A DNA stretch of 64,000 nucleotides from Janthinobacterium agaricidamnosum (lineage in GTDB: Bacteria; Pseudomonadota; Gammaproteobacteria; Burkholderiales; Burkholderiaceae_D): assembly GCF_003667705.1 (NCBI RefSeq), contig NZ_CP033019.1, positions 5,084,001-5,148,000 on the forward strand. The letters run 5' to 3'. Below, one piece after another: positions 37,573 to 47,485 of the stretch. A program made the position numbers and the translations under genes. The notes under the pieces were generated by a model, which was given only the letters and a program-made list of their open reading frames with translations, ran no database searches and was not told where the DNA came from. Position 1 is the first letter of the stretch; each line of letters opens with the position of its first letter.

Positions 37573-38790
37573 TCATGCGCCCACGGCCAGCGCCGCGTGG
37601 CGCGCCGCCACCCACTCCTCGTTGGCCGGCTCCACGCCCACCACGATGCGGCTGGCGTCGGTGGAGATACGGCTGGCGTTGCGCGCATTGGCCTGCGCAT
37701 CGAGCACGGGGCCGATAAAACCGAGCTCGGCGCAGATGCGCTGGCGCAATTCGGCGCTGTGTTCGCCGATACCGGCCGTAAACACCAGCATGTCCAGTCC
37801 CCCCAGCACGGCCGTCAGGGCGCCGATCTCGCGCACGATGCGGCGGATATATAAAGCCAGCGCGGCGCGGATGCGTTCGCCCGTCGCATCCTGCCGGTCC
37901 TGCTGCGCCAGCAAGACCGGCGGGTCGGCCGACACGCCGGACACGCCCAGCAAGCCCGACTCGTGGTACAGCACATGCGCCACTTTTTCCAGCGACAGCT
38001 TTTCGATTTCCATCAGGTAGATCACGGCGCCAGGATCGAGCGAACCGCAGCGCGTGCCCATCATCAGGCCGTCGAGCGCGGAAAAGCCCATGGTGGTGGC
38101 CACGCTGTGCAAATTGTCCATGGCGCACAGGCTGGCGCCGCTGCCCAGGTGGGCCACGATGACCTTGCCGCGCGCGACAGGGCCGAAACGCTGTTCCAGC
38201 ACCAGCGACTGGTATTCGTAGGACAGGCCGTGGAAACCATAGCGGCGCAAGCCCCGCTCCCACGCATCGTAAGGCAGGGCCAGCATCTGCTCGACCTGCG
38301 GCACCGTGTGGTGGAAGGCCGTGTCGAAGCACGCCACCTGGGCGATGTCGGGCCGCGATGTGAGCAGCACCTCGATCGCCTCGAGCGCGAACGGCTGGTG
38401 CAGGGGCGCCAGCGGCACATAGCTTTTCAGGTCCGCCAATACCTTGAAATCGATGCGCACGGGGGCGAAGTACTTGCTGCCGCCATGCACCACGCGGTGC
38501 GCCACGGCGCGCAGCGCACGCCCGTCCAGCTGCGCCACCACTTGCGCGCGGATGTATTCGAGCGCCGCGTGATGCGGCTGCTCCGGGTCCAGTCGCAAGG
38601 CGACCGCCGGCAGGCCGCCGGCGCGGTAGGTGGCGCTTTCGCGGCCGATGCCTTCGACCTTGCCGCTCCATTGCGCCTGCTGCGGCAGCACGCCGTCCGC
38701 CTGTTCGAACAGGGCGAACTTGATGCTCGACGAGCCGCAATTGAGCACCAGGATCAAGGCACCGTCGGCGTGGGTGATTGGCGCGTTCAT
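37573..38790 (-). CDS. ackA: Acetate/propionate kinase
   Basis: A 405-residue member of the acetokinase family, which converts acyl phosphate and ADP to carboxylate and ATP. Motifs are LVLNCGSSSIKFALFE near the N-terminus, RVVHGG, HLGSGASLCAM and MGFSALDGLMMGTRCGSLDPG, and VFTAGIGEHSAELR near the C-terminus. It is the last gene of the long leftward operon. Its start overlaps the stop of the MaoC-phosphotransacetylase gene by 4 bases, giving an immediate Pta-Ack route to substrate-level ATP. Promoter control is inferred to be the FNR-type site at 50083. Confidence 0.93.
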   Translation of the reverse strand: MNAPITHADGALILVLNCGSSSIKFALFEQADGVLPQQAQWSGKVEGIGRESATYRAGGLPAVALRLDPEQPHHAALEYIRAQVVAQLDGRALRAVAHRVVHGGSKYFAPVRIDFKVLADLKSYVPLAPLHQPFALEAIEVLLTSRPDIAQVACFDTAFHHTVPQVEQMLALPYDAWERGLRRYGFHGLSYEYQSLVLEQRFGPVARGKVIVAHLGSGASLCAMDNLHSVATTMGFSALDGLMMGTRCGSLDPGAVIYLMEIEKLSLEKVAHVLYHESGLLGVSGVSADPPVLLAQQDRQDATGERIRAALALYIRRIVREIGALTAVLGGLDMLVFTAGIGEHSAELRQRICAELGFIGPVLDAQANARNASRISTDASRIVVGVEPANEEWVAARHAALAVGA

Positions 38791-40202
38791 GGCGGCGTGC
38801 TCCGGTAATGGTTAGCCAGCATCACGGCGATGGCGCACGAGGCGATGCGGCTGGCGCGCGAATCGGCGCGGCTGGTGAGGATGACGGGGATCTTCGCGCC
38901 CAGCACGATGCCGGCGCTGTCCGCGTCGCCCATGTACTCGAGCTGCTTGGCGAGCATGTTGCCGCTTTCCAGGTCTGGCACCAGCAGGATGTCGGCGCGG
39001 CCCGCCACTTCCGAGACGATGCCCTTGACGGTGGCGGCGGCGATCGACACGGCGTTATCAAAAGCCAGCGGGCCGTCGAGGATCGCGCCCGTGATCTGTC
39101 CGCGGTCGGCCATCTTGCACAGGGCGGCCGCGTCCAAAGTCGCCGGCATGTCCGCGTTCACCGTTTCCACGGCGGCCAGGATGGCCACGCGCGGGCAGGC
39201 CACGCCGATCACGTGCGCCAGGTCGATGGCGTTGCGCACGATGTCGGCCTTCATGGCCAGGTTGGGCGCGATATTGATGGCGGCATCCGTGATGATGAAA
39301 GGGCGCGGATAGGCGGGCGTCTGCATCAGGAAGCAGTGGCTGATGCGGCGCTTGGTGCGCAGGCCGGCGCTGGCCGACAGCACGGCCGACATCAGTTCGT
39401 CCGTATGCAGGCTGCCCTTCATCAGCGCCTCGACTTCGCCCTTGCCCGCCAGTTCGGCGCCGCGCGCGGCGGCAGCATGGCTATGCTCGACGTCCTCGAT
39501 GGCGATGCCGGCCAGGCTCAGGCCCGCCTCCAGCGCCACCGCTTCCAGGCGCGCGCGCGGCGCCACCAGCACGGGCGTGATCAGGCCGGCCGCATGCGCG
39601 TCCAGCGCGCCAGACAGACTCAGTTCATCGCAGGGGTGGATCACGGCGACCCGGATCGGCCCCAGCGTACGTGCGTGCTCGAGCAGGCGCCGCGTGCCGT
39701 CGCCGTTATGCAGGCGCACTTCGGGCAAGGTGGCGCGCGCCCGCTCGATCTGCTCGGCCGGCGCGATCACCTGCGCCTCGCCGTCGAGCACCACGGCGCC
39801 ATGCTGGTTGACGCAGCGGCAAGCCAGGGTCACGTGGCGGCTGCGCGGCTCGCGCGCCGTGACGGTAACGCTGATGGCCAAGGTATCGCCCACGCGCACG
39901 GGTTGCAAAAAACGCAGGGTCTGGCCCGTGTAGACGGTGCCGGCGCCGGGCAGGCGCGTGCCCAGCACGGCGGATATGAGGGAAGCGCCCCACATGCCGT
40001 GCGCGATCACGCCCTGGTAACGGGTGGCGGCGGCAAATTCCGTATCGAGGTGCTGCGGGTTGTCATCGCCCGACATCACTGCGAACAGGGCGATATCGTC
40101 CATGCTCAGGGTGCGCGTGATGCTGGCGGTATCGCCGATGGCGATCTGGTCGAAGGTGCGGTTACGCACGATATGCAGATCATCGTCTTGGGTAGTAGTC
40201 AT
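38787..40202 (-). CDS. MaoC-like enoyl-CoA hydratase / phosphate acetyltransferase fusion
   Basis: A 471-residue two-domain protein. Residues about 10-145 are a MaoC hot-dog domain (FDQIAIGDTASITRTLSMDD, NPQHLDTEFAAATRYQGVIAHGMWG, with the hydratase Asp/His pair). Residues about 155-471 are a phosphate acetyl/butyryltransferase (VEALMKGSLHTDELMSAVL, ILDGPLAFDNAVS, LLVPDLESGNMLAKQL). Such fusions are commonly annotated as bifunctional enoyl-CoA hydratase/phosphate acetyltransferase. The second half would pass acyl groups from CoA to phosphate for the adjoining kinase. Nine bases separate it from the DUF3141 gene. Confidence 0.9.
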   Translation of the reverse strand: MTTTQDDDLHIVRNRTFDQIAIGDTASITRTLSMDDIALFAVMSGDDNPQHLDTEFAAATRYQGVIAHGMWGASLISAVLGTRLPGAGTVYTGQTLRFLQPVRVGDTLAISVTVTAREPRSRHVTLACRCVNQHGAVVLDGEAQVIAPAEQIERARATLPEVRLHNGDGTRRLLEHARTLGPIRVAVIHPCDELSLSGALDAHAAGLITPVLVAPRARLEAVALEAGLSLAGIAIEDVEHSHAAAARGAELAGKGEVEALMKGSLHTDELMSAVLSASAGLRTKRRISHCFLMQTPAYPRPFIITDAAINIAPNLAMKADIVRNAIDLAHVIGVACPRVAILAAVETVNADMPATLDAAALCKMADRGQITGAILDGPLAFDNAVSIAAATVKGIVSEVAGRADILLVPDLESGNMLAKQLEYMGDADSAGIVLGAKIPVILTSRADSRASRIASCAIAVMLANHYRSTPP

Positions 40203-40211
40203 CGTGGTCTT

Positions 40212-42476
40212 CTAGGCAGAGGTAATATGTTTGGCCGGTTTGGCTTTGGGTCCGGCATGGGATGCGCGCGCGTCCGGCGGCAGCGCCTGCGCCTGCTGCT
40301 TGACTGCGCGGTCGAAGACGTCCAGCATCTGCTGCAGGCTTGCTTCCTCGTCCGGCGTCGGCGGCTCGGGCACCTGCAGCACCTGCTGCAGCCATTCGGC
40401 CAGCGCGCCGATGTCGTCCGGATCGGCGCGCGACAGCAAGGCCGGCAAGGCGGCGATGGCGGCATCGAAATCATGCAGCATCAGGCGCGCCTGCTGGCGC
40501 ACGATGCCGCGGAATTCCTCCATGCTGACCTCCTGCCGGTATTGCGGCTTGATCAATTTGAGGGCCAGGTTGACCCTGCGCTCGTCGGCGATCATGCGGA
40601 AGCGGTAGATGTAGAACAGCGCGCGCACGGCCGCTTCCACCAGGCCGCCGCGCTGCATGTCCTCGTCCATCTTGCGCGTTTCGCAGCGCACGTATTCGCA
40701 ATGCTCGGGCGAGATGCCGGGATGGGGGCGCGGCGGCGCAGCATCGCCGATGGACTGTCCCGTCAGCGCCTGCACCAGGGGCGAGCCGTACACCAGGTCG
40801 AAGGTGGTTTCCTGCACAGTATCGCGCCAGTCGCGCCAGCCGTTCAAACCGGCCGTGATGGCGCCGGAGACGGCTTCCTGCATGGCCAGCAGCGGGTTGT
40901 CGGGCGATACCGGCTGGCGGTGGGCGCGCACTTTTTCCGCCTCCTTGGCCACCAGCCTGGCCAGCGGATTGTGGTCGGTCCAGCGCTCGTACGACACGCG
41001 CAGCGGATGCGCAAGCTGCAGGAAGCGCGCGGTCTGCGGCGTGACCATGGCGCGCACCCACGGCTGCGCGAACGTGCGGTACAGGGCCAGGTTGACCTCG
41101 GATACGCGCGCGGCGGCGGCGAACTTGCGGTCGTTTTCCACGCTCGGCTGCACGATGGCGCGCACGTCCTCGATGCCGCGGTGCTCGACCTGCAGCACAT
41201 AATCGCCGCTGGCCAGGTCGGCATTCGGCGTGTCGGGCGTCTTGTCGACGATCCGCGCTTCGTAGATACCGGCCGGCAGCAGGTTGATCAGGTCGATATT
41301 GCTGGCGAATTTCTGGTGTTCCTTGTGCCCCACCTTGGCCGAGACGAAGATGCCCAGGTGGCCGATGCTGTCATGCACGGCATAGACGATGGTCTGATCG
41401 TGCATCAGCACATCCTTGTCGTCGCGGTACAGGTCCGTGATCCAGCCCAACGCCTGCGGCGGCGGCGTGATGTTGTCGCCATTCGAGCAGAACACAACGA
41501 TGGGCGAACGGATATTGCGCAAGTCCAGGCGCACGCCGTCGGAGGTGATCAATTCGGCCGTGGCCAGGCGGTTGCCGATGAACAGATTGTCGACGATGTA
41601 CTGCATCTCGACGTCGTTGAGGAACACATGGCCGCCCCAGTATTTTTCAAATTCCAGGTAGCGGGGCGCTTCCGTATCGATGTTCGCGTACAGGTTGTAC
41701 TGCTTGCTCCACAGCGTGTTGGCCGGGTTGAGCTTTTCGAAATTCTGCACCAGGCTGGCGCCGTCGAAACGGCCGTTGCCCAGGTCGCCCGCCAGCGCCG
41801 TGGCCCAGCTGCCGCCCATCAGGCCGCCAGCGTAGCGCATCGGATTGCGGCCATGCCAGCCGGCCCAGTAGGACACGGGCGCGCCGGCCACGATGATGGG
41901 GCCGAACAATTCCGGGCGCATGGCCGCCGTCATGAGGATTTGCCAGCCCGCCTGGCAATTGCCGATGACGACGGGCTTGCCTTCGCTGAGCGGATGCAGG
42001 GCGATGACTTTTTCCAGGAAGGCCGCCTCCGCATGCATCACGTCTTCCACCGTCTGTCCCGGCACGGGATCGGGCAGGAAGCCGATGAAGTAGCACGGAT
42101 GGCCGGCGCGCAGGGCCACGCCGATCTCGCTCTCCGCCTTGAAGCCGCCGATGCCGGGACCGTGGCCGGCGCGCGGATCGACGACAACAAACGGGCGCTT
42201 CGATGGATCGGGTTCCGGCGCATCGGGCGTCAAAATGCGCGCCAGGCCATAGTTGACGGGGCGCGCCAGCTCCAGGCCCGACATCACCAGTTCGGCCGGG
42301 AAATCGAGCACGTTCGGCACTTCCTCGGCCAGGTGCTCCTGGTACTGGTTGCCGCGCCGGCGCATCACGTCCGCGTACAGCACGATGCGCTGCCACGAGT
42401 CGCGCGCATAATCGCCCAGCATGCCCAGGGACGGCAAGCCGCCGGTGGAGAAAAATGGTGCAGCTTCGGTTGTCAT
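40212..42476 (-). CDS. DUF3141 protein, PHA-synthase-like alpha/beta hydrolase
   Basis: A 754-residue cytosolic protein of the DUF3141 family, distantly related to class I/III PHA synthases. The nucleophile elbow is VVIGNCQAGWQ with Cys174, followed by Asp334 in CSNGDNITPP and His373 in DSIGHLGIFVS. This Cys-Asp-His set and its spacing (160 and 39) resemble the PhaC triad. The C-terminal 300 residues are helical and family-specific. The start at 42476 is supported by AAGGA; a Met at 42491 is in frame. Its neighbours are a MaoC-Pta fusion and an acetate kinase, which fits handling of 3-hydroxyacyl-CoA or PHA under low oxygen. Whether it makes, cleaves or transfers acyl groups is unknown. Confidence 0.82.
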   Translation of the reverse strand: MTTEAAPFFSTGGLPSLGMLGDYARDSWQRIVLYADVMRRRGNQYQEHLAEEVPNVLDFPAELVMSGLELARPVNYGLARILTPDAPEPDPSKRPFVVVDPRAGHGPGIGGFKAESEIGVALRAGHPCYFIGFLPDPVPGQTVEDVMHAEAAFLEKVIALHPLSEGKPVVIGNCQAGWQILMTAAMRPELFGPIIVAGAPVSYWAGWHGRNPMRYAGGLMGGSWATALAGDLGNGRFDGASLVQNFEKLNPANTLWSKQYNLYANIDTEAPRYLEFEKYWGGHVFLNDVEMQYIVDNLFIGNRLATAELITSDGVRLDLRNIRSPIVVFCSNGDNITPPPQALGWITDLYRDDKDVLMHDQTIVYAVHDSIGHLGIFVSAKVGHKEHQKFASNIDLINLLPAGIYEARIVDKTPDTPNADLASGDYVLQVEHRGIEDVRAIVQPSVENDRKFAAAARVSEVNLALYRTFAQPWVRAMVTPQTARFLQLAHPLRVSYERWTDHNPLARLVAKEAEKVRAHRQPVSPDNPLLAMQEAVSGAITAGLNGWRDWRDTVQETTFDLVYGSPLVQALTGQSIGDAAPPRPHPGISPEHCEYVRCETRKMDEDMQRGGLVEAAVRALFYIYRFRMIADERRVNLALKLIKPQYRQEVSMEEFRGIVRQQARLMLHDFDAAIAALPALLSRADPDDIGALAEWLQQVLQVPEPPTPDEEASLQQMLDVFDRAVKQQAQALPPDARASHAGPKAKPAKHITSA

Positions 42477-42523
42477 GGCTATCCTTTTCATGCAAAAAAC
42501 GCCGGACCATTCCGGCGCGGGGG

Positions 42524-43648
42524 CTACGCCATCTGGCTGATGGTCTTGCGAAAACGCGCCAGCGCGAAGGTAAACAGGGCCGTGCCGATGGCCAGCAAGG
42601 CCAGGAACGGTTTCCACACTACGTCGATGCCGGCGCCCCGGTACAGGATCGCCTGGCTCAATTCGACGAAATGCGTGGTCGGGGCGATCAGCATGATGTT
42701 CTGCACCAGCTCGGGCATGCTTTCGCGCGGCGTGCTGCCGCCCGAGAGCATCTGCAGCGGCAGCAGCACGAGGATCAGCAGCATGCCGAACTGCGGCATG
42801 CTGCGCGCCACGGTGGCCAGAAAAATGCCCATCGAGGTGGTGGCAAACAGGTGCAGGGCCGCGCCGCACAGGAACAGCGCGATCGAGCCTTCGATCGGCA
42901 CGTGCAGCATGCCGCGCACCACCAGGTTCAGCGACAGGGCGGCGGCCAGCAGCACCACCAGGCCCATCGACCAGACCTTGCCCAGCATGATCTCGGCCGG
43001 CGTCACGGGCATCACCAGCAAGTGCTCGATGGTGCCATGTTCGCGCTCGCGTATCAGGGCCGCGCCCGTGAGGATGATCGACAGCATCGTCACCTGGTTG
43101 ATCAGTTCCATCAGCGAGCCAAACCACGCCTGGCTCAGCGAGGGATTGAAGCGCGCGCGCATCACCAGCTCCACGGGCGAGACGGTCGCGCCCCGGTAGC
43201 GCTTGGCGAATTCGGCTATTTCGCCGGCGACGATCTGCTGGATGTAGCCGCTGCCGCTGAAGGCCTGGCTCATGCGCGTGGCGTCCACGTTCAGCTGCAA
43301 TTCCGCCTGGCGCCCGCCCAGCACGTCGGCCTGCAGCTTGGGCGGGATCGTCAGCACGAAGGTGTACCGGCCCGCATCGAGACCCGCATCGACCTGGCTC
43401 TGGTTGATCATGGCCGGCGGCGTGAACTGGGGCGGGAAGAAGGCCGAGGCGATGCGCGCGGACAGCGGCGAGCCATCCTCGTCGACGATGGCGATCGAGG
43501 CCATGTGCAGGGTTTCCGGCTTGGCCGTGGCGGCCACGTAGATGGCCAGGGTGAACGTGTAGAGGATCAGGATCAGCATCATCGGATCGCGGATCAGGCT
43601 CCAGATTTCCTTCACGCCCAGGCGGTAGATGTTTTCAAGATGGCGCAT
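42524..43648 (-). CDS. ABC-2 type permease, YhhJ/YbhR-like
   Basis: A 374-residue inner-membrane permease. A first span (MMLILILYTFTLAIYVAATA) is followed by a large periplasmic domain and five C-terminal spans, with the ABC-2 signature ALIREREHGTIEHLLVMPVTPAEIMLGK. It is the second permease half for the RbbA-type protein encoded one base upstream, which carries its own permease. With the HlyD and outer-membrane proteins of the same operon it forms a tripartite exporter. Substrate unknown. Confidence 0.9.
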   Translation of the reverse strand: MRHLENIYRLGVKEIWSLIRDPMMLILILYTFTLAIYVAATAKPETLHMASIAIVDEDGSPLSARIASAFFPPQFTPPAMINQSQVDAGLDAGRYTFVLTIPPKLQADVLGGRQAELQLNVDATRMSQAFSGSGYIQQIVAGEIAEFAKRYRGATVSPVELVMRARFNPSLSQAWFGSLMELINQVTMLSIILTGAALIREREHGTIEHLLVMPVTPAEIMLGKVWSMGLVVLLAAALSLNLVVRGMLHVPIEGSIALFLCGAALHLFATTSMGIFLATVARSMPQFGMLLILVLLPLQMLSGGSTPRESMPELVQNIMLIAPTTHFVELSQAILYRGAGIDVVWKPFLALLAIGTALFTFALARFRKTISQMA

Positions 43649-43649
43649 G

Positions 43650-46397
43650 TCAGCTCTCCTGTTTCTTCAGCAGCGCCACCGTCACGCCGAGGATCACGGG
43701 AATGGCGACGAGCAGGGGCCAGAACGAGGCGTGCAGGTCGCCGAAGCCCAGCGCCTTGTTGAATACGCCGCGGCTGATATTGAGCATGTGCGTGGCCGGG
43801 TACATCAGGCCGATGGCCTTGCCCACGCCTTCCATCGACGAGACGGGATTGAGCAGGCCGGAAAACTGGATGGCAGGGATCATGGTGCCGATCATGGTCA
43901 CGAACAGGGCCGCGATCTGGCTGCGCGTAAAGGTCGAGGCGAACAGGCCGATGCCCGTGGCGCAGATATTGAAGATGAAGGTGGCGCCGATCAGGGTCGG
44001 CAAGCTGCCCTTGATCGGCACGCCGAAGGCGGTGACCGCCAGCAAGGCCATGAGGACGAAGTTGAACATGGCCAGCACGACGTAGGGCACCTGCTTGCCG
44101 AGCAAAAATTCCAGGCGCGTGACGGGCGTCACGTACAGGTTGATGATGGAGCCGAGTTCCTTTTCGCGCACCACGGACAGCGCCGCCAGCATGGCCGGCA
44201 GCATCAGCAGCAGCAGGGGAATCACGGCCGGCACCATGGCGGGCAGGCTTTTCACGTCCGGGTTGTAGCGGTAGCGCGTCTGGATGGCGACGGGGTTGCT
44301 CATCGTGATGCCATAGCGGTGCAAGGCCTGGTCGGCCAGCCACAGCTGATGCATGCCCTGCACATAGCCCTGCACGGTTTCGGCGCGCATCGGCATGGCG
44401 CCGTCGATCCACGCGCCCACCTGCGCCGGCGCGCCGCGCTGCACGTCGCGCGCGAAGCCGGGCGGGATCTCGATGGCCAGCGACAGTTCGCCGCTGCGCA
44501 TGCGCTTGTCGATATCGGCATAGTCGCGCAACGGCGGGCGCTCGACGAAGTAGCGCGAGCCGGCCAGGTTGTTCGTGTAATTCTGGCTCAGGGTCGTCTG
44601 GTCGTGGTCGAGCACCGCATAGCTCAAGTCTTCGACGTCCAGACTGATGCCGAAGCCGATGACGAACAGCAGCAGCACGGAGCCGCCCAGCGCCAGGGTC
44701 AGGCGCACGGGGTCGCGGCGCAATTCCAGCGCCTCGCGCCACATGTAGCTGAGCATGCGGCCCAGGCTGAAACGGCTGCGCCGGTGCTGCGGCGCCGGTG
44801 CCGTTTCCTGCGGCACGGATGCCGGCGTTTCCTGCACTGTTGCCGCTGCCGTACCGCCGCCCGCCTCTTCCAGGTAGGCGATGAAGGCCGCCTCCAGCGA
44901 CGGCGCGCCCTTCTTGCGCACCAGTTCGGCCGGCGCATCGCTGACCAGCACTTTACCCGCGTGCATCAGCGAGATGCGGTCGCAGCGCTCGGCCTCGTTC
45001 ATGAAGTGGGTGGAAATGAAGATGGTGACGCGGTCGCGCCGCGCCAGCTCGATCATCAGGCGCCAGAAATTGTCGCGTGCGATGGGGTCGACGCCGGACG
45101 TCGGTTCGTCGAGGATCAGCATTTCCGGCTTGTGCACCATGGCCACGGCCAGCGACAGCCGCTGGCGTATGCCCAGCGGCAGGCTGTCGGGCAAGTCGTC
45201 CATCACGGCGCGCAAGTCGAAGCGCTGCGCCATTTCGTCGATCCTCGCCGGGATCTCGCCCTCCGGCACGTGGAACAGGCGCGCGTGCAGCACCAGGTTC
45301 TGGCGCACCGTCAGTTCGCTGTACAGGGAAAACGCCTGCGACATGTAGCCGACCCTGCGGCGCGTGTCGATGTCGTTGGAATCGACTTCCTTGCCGAACA
45401 GCCAGGCCTTGCCTTCCGTGGCCGGCAGCAGACCCGTGAGCATCTTCATGGTGGTCGACTTGCCGCAGCCGTTCGAACCGAGAAAACCGAAGATCTCGCC
45501 GCGGCCGATGCGGAAATTCACATGGTCGACGGCGGTAAAATCGCCGAAGCGCATGGTCAGGTCTTTGGCCTCGATGGCGACGTCCTGCGCGCTGGCGGCG
45601 TCCAGCGGCGTGATCACGACGGGCTGGTGGCCGGCGCGCTTGGCTTCGGGCAGCAGTTTGATGAAGGCCGCTTCCAGATTGCCGCTTTCTGTGCGCGCCA
45701 GCAGTTCGGCCGGCGTGCCCGTATCGAGCACCTTGCCGTCATCCATGGCGACTAACCAGTCGAAGCGCTGCGCCTCGTCCATGTAGGCGGTGGCCACCAT
45801 CACGCTCATTTGCGGGCGCTGCACGCGGATGCCGGCGATCAGGTCCCAGAACTGGGCGCGCGCCAGCGGATCGACGCCGGTGGTCGGCTCATCGAGAATG
45901 AGCAGGTCGGGATCGTGGATCAGGGCGCAGCACAGGCCCAGCTTCTGCTTCATGCCGCCCGACAGCTTGCCCGCCGGGCGCGCGAGGAAGGGCTGCAAGC
46001 CCGTGCTGCGGGTCAGCTGGTCGATGCGGCGGCGGCGCTCGGCCGCGTCATGGCCGAACAGGCGCGCGAAAAACTGCAGGTTTTCCTCGACCGACAGGGT
46101 CGGATACAGATTCTTGCCCAGGCCTTGCGGCATGTAGGCGATGCGCGGGCAGACGTCGTCGCGGTGGCGCGCATCGCGCATGTCGCCGCCCAGCGCCATC
46201 ACGCTGCCATGCTGCACGGCGCGTGCGCCGGCCACCAGCGACAGCAGGCTCGATTTGCCCACGCCATCGGGGCCGATCAGTCCCACCATGCGGCCGGCCG
46301 GCACGTCGAGGTCGATGCCGTCGAGCGCCACCGTCTTGCCGTAATGCTGGCTGACGCCCTTGATGCTGACGACAAAGGAAGTCACGTCCATGCTCAC
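43650..46397 (-). CDS. RbbA/YhiH-type ABC exporter: two ATPase domains fused to a permease
   Basis: A 915-residue protein with two nucleotide-binding domains and one membrane domain. NBD1 has Walker [10 protein letters not shown] and signature [20 protein letters not shown] followed by [16 protein letters not shown]2 has GSNGCGKST and [12 protein letters not shown], but its signature reads [13 protein letters not shown], without the SGG. The C-terminal third is an ABC-2 permease ([20 protein letters not shown]). The start is GTG at 46397, overlapping the HlyD stop (GTGA), with an in-frame ATG at 46391. RbbA is also described as a ribosome-associated ATPase in E. coli; here the operon argues for export. 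Confidence 0.92.
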   Translation of the reverse strand: MSMDVTSFVVSIKGVSQHYGKTVALDGIDLDVPAGRMVGLIGPDGVGKSSLLSLVAGARAVQHGSVMALGGDMRDARHRDDVCPRIAYMPQGLGKNLYPTLSVEENLQFFARLFGHDAAERRRRIDQLTRSTGLQPFLARPAGKLSGGMKQKLGLCCALIHDPDLLILDEPTTGVDPLARAQFWDLIAGIRVQRPQMSVMVATAYMDEAQRFDWLVAMDDGKVLDTGTPAELLARTESGNLEAAFIKLLPEAKRAGHQPVVITPLDAASAQDVAIEAKDLTMRFGDFTAVDHVNFRIGRGEIFGFLGSNGCGKSTTMKMLTGLLPATEGKAWLFGKEVDSNDIDTRRRVGYMSQAFSLYSELTVRQNLVLHARLFHVPEGEIPARIDEMAQRFDLRAVMDDLPDSLPLGIRQRLSLAVAMVHKPEMLILDEPTSGVDPIARDNFWRLMIELARRDRVTIFISTHFMNEAERCDRISLMHAGKVLVSDAPAELVRKKGAPSLEAAFIAYLEEAGGGTAAATVQETPASVPQETAPAPQHRRSRFSLGRMLSYMWREALELRRDPVRLTLALGGSVLLLFVIGFGISLDVEDLSYAVLDHDQTTLSQNYTNNLAGSRYFVERPPLRDYADIDKRMRSGELSLAIEIPPGFARDVQRGAPAQVGAWIDGAMPMRAETVQGYVQGMHQLWLADQALHRYGITMSNPVAIQTRYRYNPDVKSLPAMVPAVIPLLLLMLPAMLAALSVVREKELGSIINLYVTPVTRLEFLLGKQVPYVVLAMFNFVLMALLAVTAFGVPIKGSLPTLIGATFIFNICATGIGLFASTFTRSQIAALFVTMIGTMIPAIQFSGLLNPVSSMEGVGKAIGLMYPATHMLNISRGVFNKALGFGDLHASFWPLLVAIPVILGVTVALLKKQES

Positions 46398-47467
46398 TGC
46401 GGAACCTTCGCCGTCAGTTCAGCGGGCCAGGGCTGCTTCGCATCGAGGCGCACCCAGGCCACGCCGGGCAAACCCACTTTGACCAGGGCCAGGTGCTTTT
46501 GCAGCAGCTCGCGGCTGATCTGCGCCTTCACGCGGAACATCAGTTTTTGGCGCTCGCTGGCCGTTTCCACCGTCTTCGGCGTGAACTGCGCGCTGGCGGC
46601 GACAAACGAAATCGTGGCGGGAATCACGTAATTGGGCGCCGCGTCGAGGATGAGGCGCACTTCGCCGCCCAGCGCCACCTTGCCGGCCGCCGTCTCGGGC
46701 AGGAAGAAGGTCATGTAGACGTCCGACAGGTCGACCAGGTTGAGCACCTTGCCGCCGCCGGCCAATACTTCGCCCTGCTGCGCCACCAGGTATTGCACGC
46801 GGCCGTCGCGCGGCGCCGTCAGCTGGCCATCGGCCAGGTCGGAATCGATGCGCGCCGTGGTCGCCTCGGCGGCCACGACGGCGGAACGCGAACCGACCAC
46901 CTGCGCTTTTGCCGCATCGATGGCCGCCTGCGCCGCCGTCACCTGCGCCTTGGCCGCATTCAGGGCGGCGGCCACGCTGCGCACGCGGGCGCGGTCGTCG
47001 TCGAGTTCCTGCACCGAGGAAGCGCCTTCCTTCGACAGGGTTTCGGAACGGGCCAGGCGGCGCCTGGCCGCATCGAGTTCGCTTTCGCGCTGCGCCACCA
47101 TGGCCAGCGCGGCCGCCTTGTCGCTTTCGCGCACGGCCACCTGCGCCTGCGCGCCGACCACGGCATCGGACGCCTGCTGCTGGCGCGCGCGCGCCTCGTC
47201 GCGCTGGGCCGTCAGCGAGTCGACCTGCATGGTGGCCAGCGGCTGGCCCGCCTTGACGAAGTCGCCCTCGCGCACGAGGATCTCCTTGACCCGGCCGGCC
47301 AGCTTGGTGGCGACGTCGACTTCCGTCGCTTCGATGCGGCCATTGCCGCTGACAAAACCTTCGCCAGGGCCCGTGGGGCGCATTTTTTGCCAGGCCACGT
47401 AGCCCAGCACGAGCACGGCCACGACCAGCGCCGCGGGGATGAGTTTTTTCTTCAGTTGAGCATTCAT
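46394..47467 (-). CDS. HlyD-family periplasmic adaptor
   Basis: A 357-residue membrane-fusion protein. One N-terminal span ([18 protein letters not shown]) anchors it, followed by the lipoyl half-motif [29 protein letters not shown], a long Ala-rich coiled coil, the second lipoyl half ([20 protein letters not shown]) and a beta-barrel domain. It links the inner-membrane ABC exporter to the outer-membrane channel encoded 18 bases upstream. Confidence 0.92.
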   Translation of the reverse strand: MNAQLKKKLIPAALVVAVLVLGYVAWQKMRPTGPGEGFVSGNGRIEATEVDVATKLAGRVKEILVREGDFVKAGQPLATMQVDSLTAQRDEARARQQQASDAVVGAQAQVAVRESDKAAALAMVAQRESELDAARRRLARSETLSKEGASSVQELDDDRARVRSVAAALNAAKAQVTAAQAAIDAAKAQVVGSRSAVVAAEATTARIDSDLADGQLTAPRDGRVQYLVAQQGEVLAGGGKVLNLVDLSDVYMTFFLPETAAGKVALGGEVRLILDAAPNYVIPATISFVAASAQFTPKTVETASERQKLMFRVKAQISRELLQKHLALVKVGLPGVAWVRLDAKQPWPAELTAKVPQ

Positions 47468-47485
47468 GGTATCGGGGCGATCAAA

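Noticed and set aside
42477..43127. Upstream extension of DUF3141 into the permease gene
   Set aside because: The extension is out of frame with the permease, rich in Arg/Gly/Ala and lacks any domain.
38778..43199. A 1473-codon open frame on the plus strand across ackA, MaoC-Pta and DUF3141
   Set aside because: It is the mirror frame of well-supported minus-strand genes, is His/Arg/Gln-rich without domains, and results from the high GC content.
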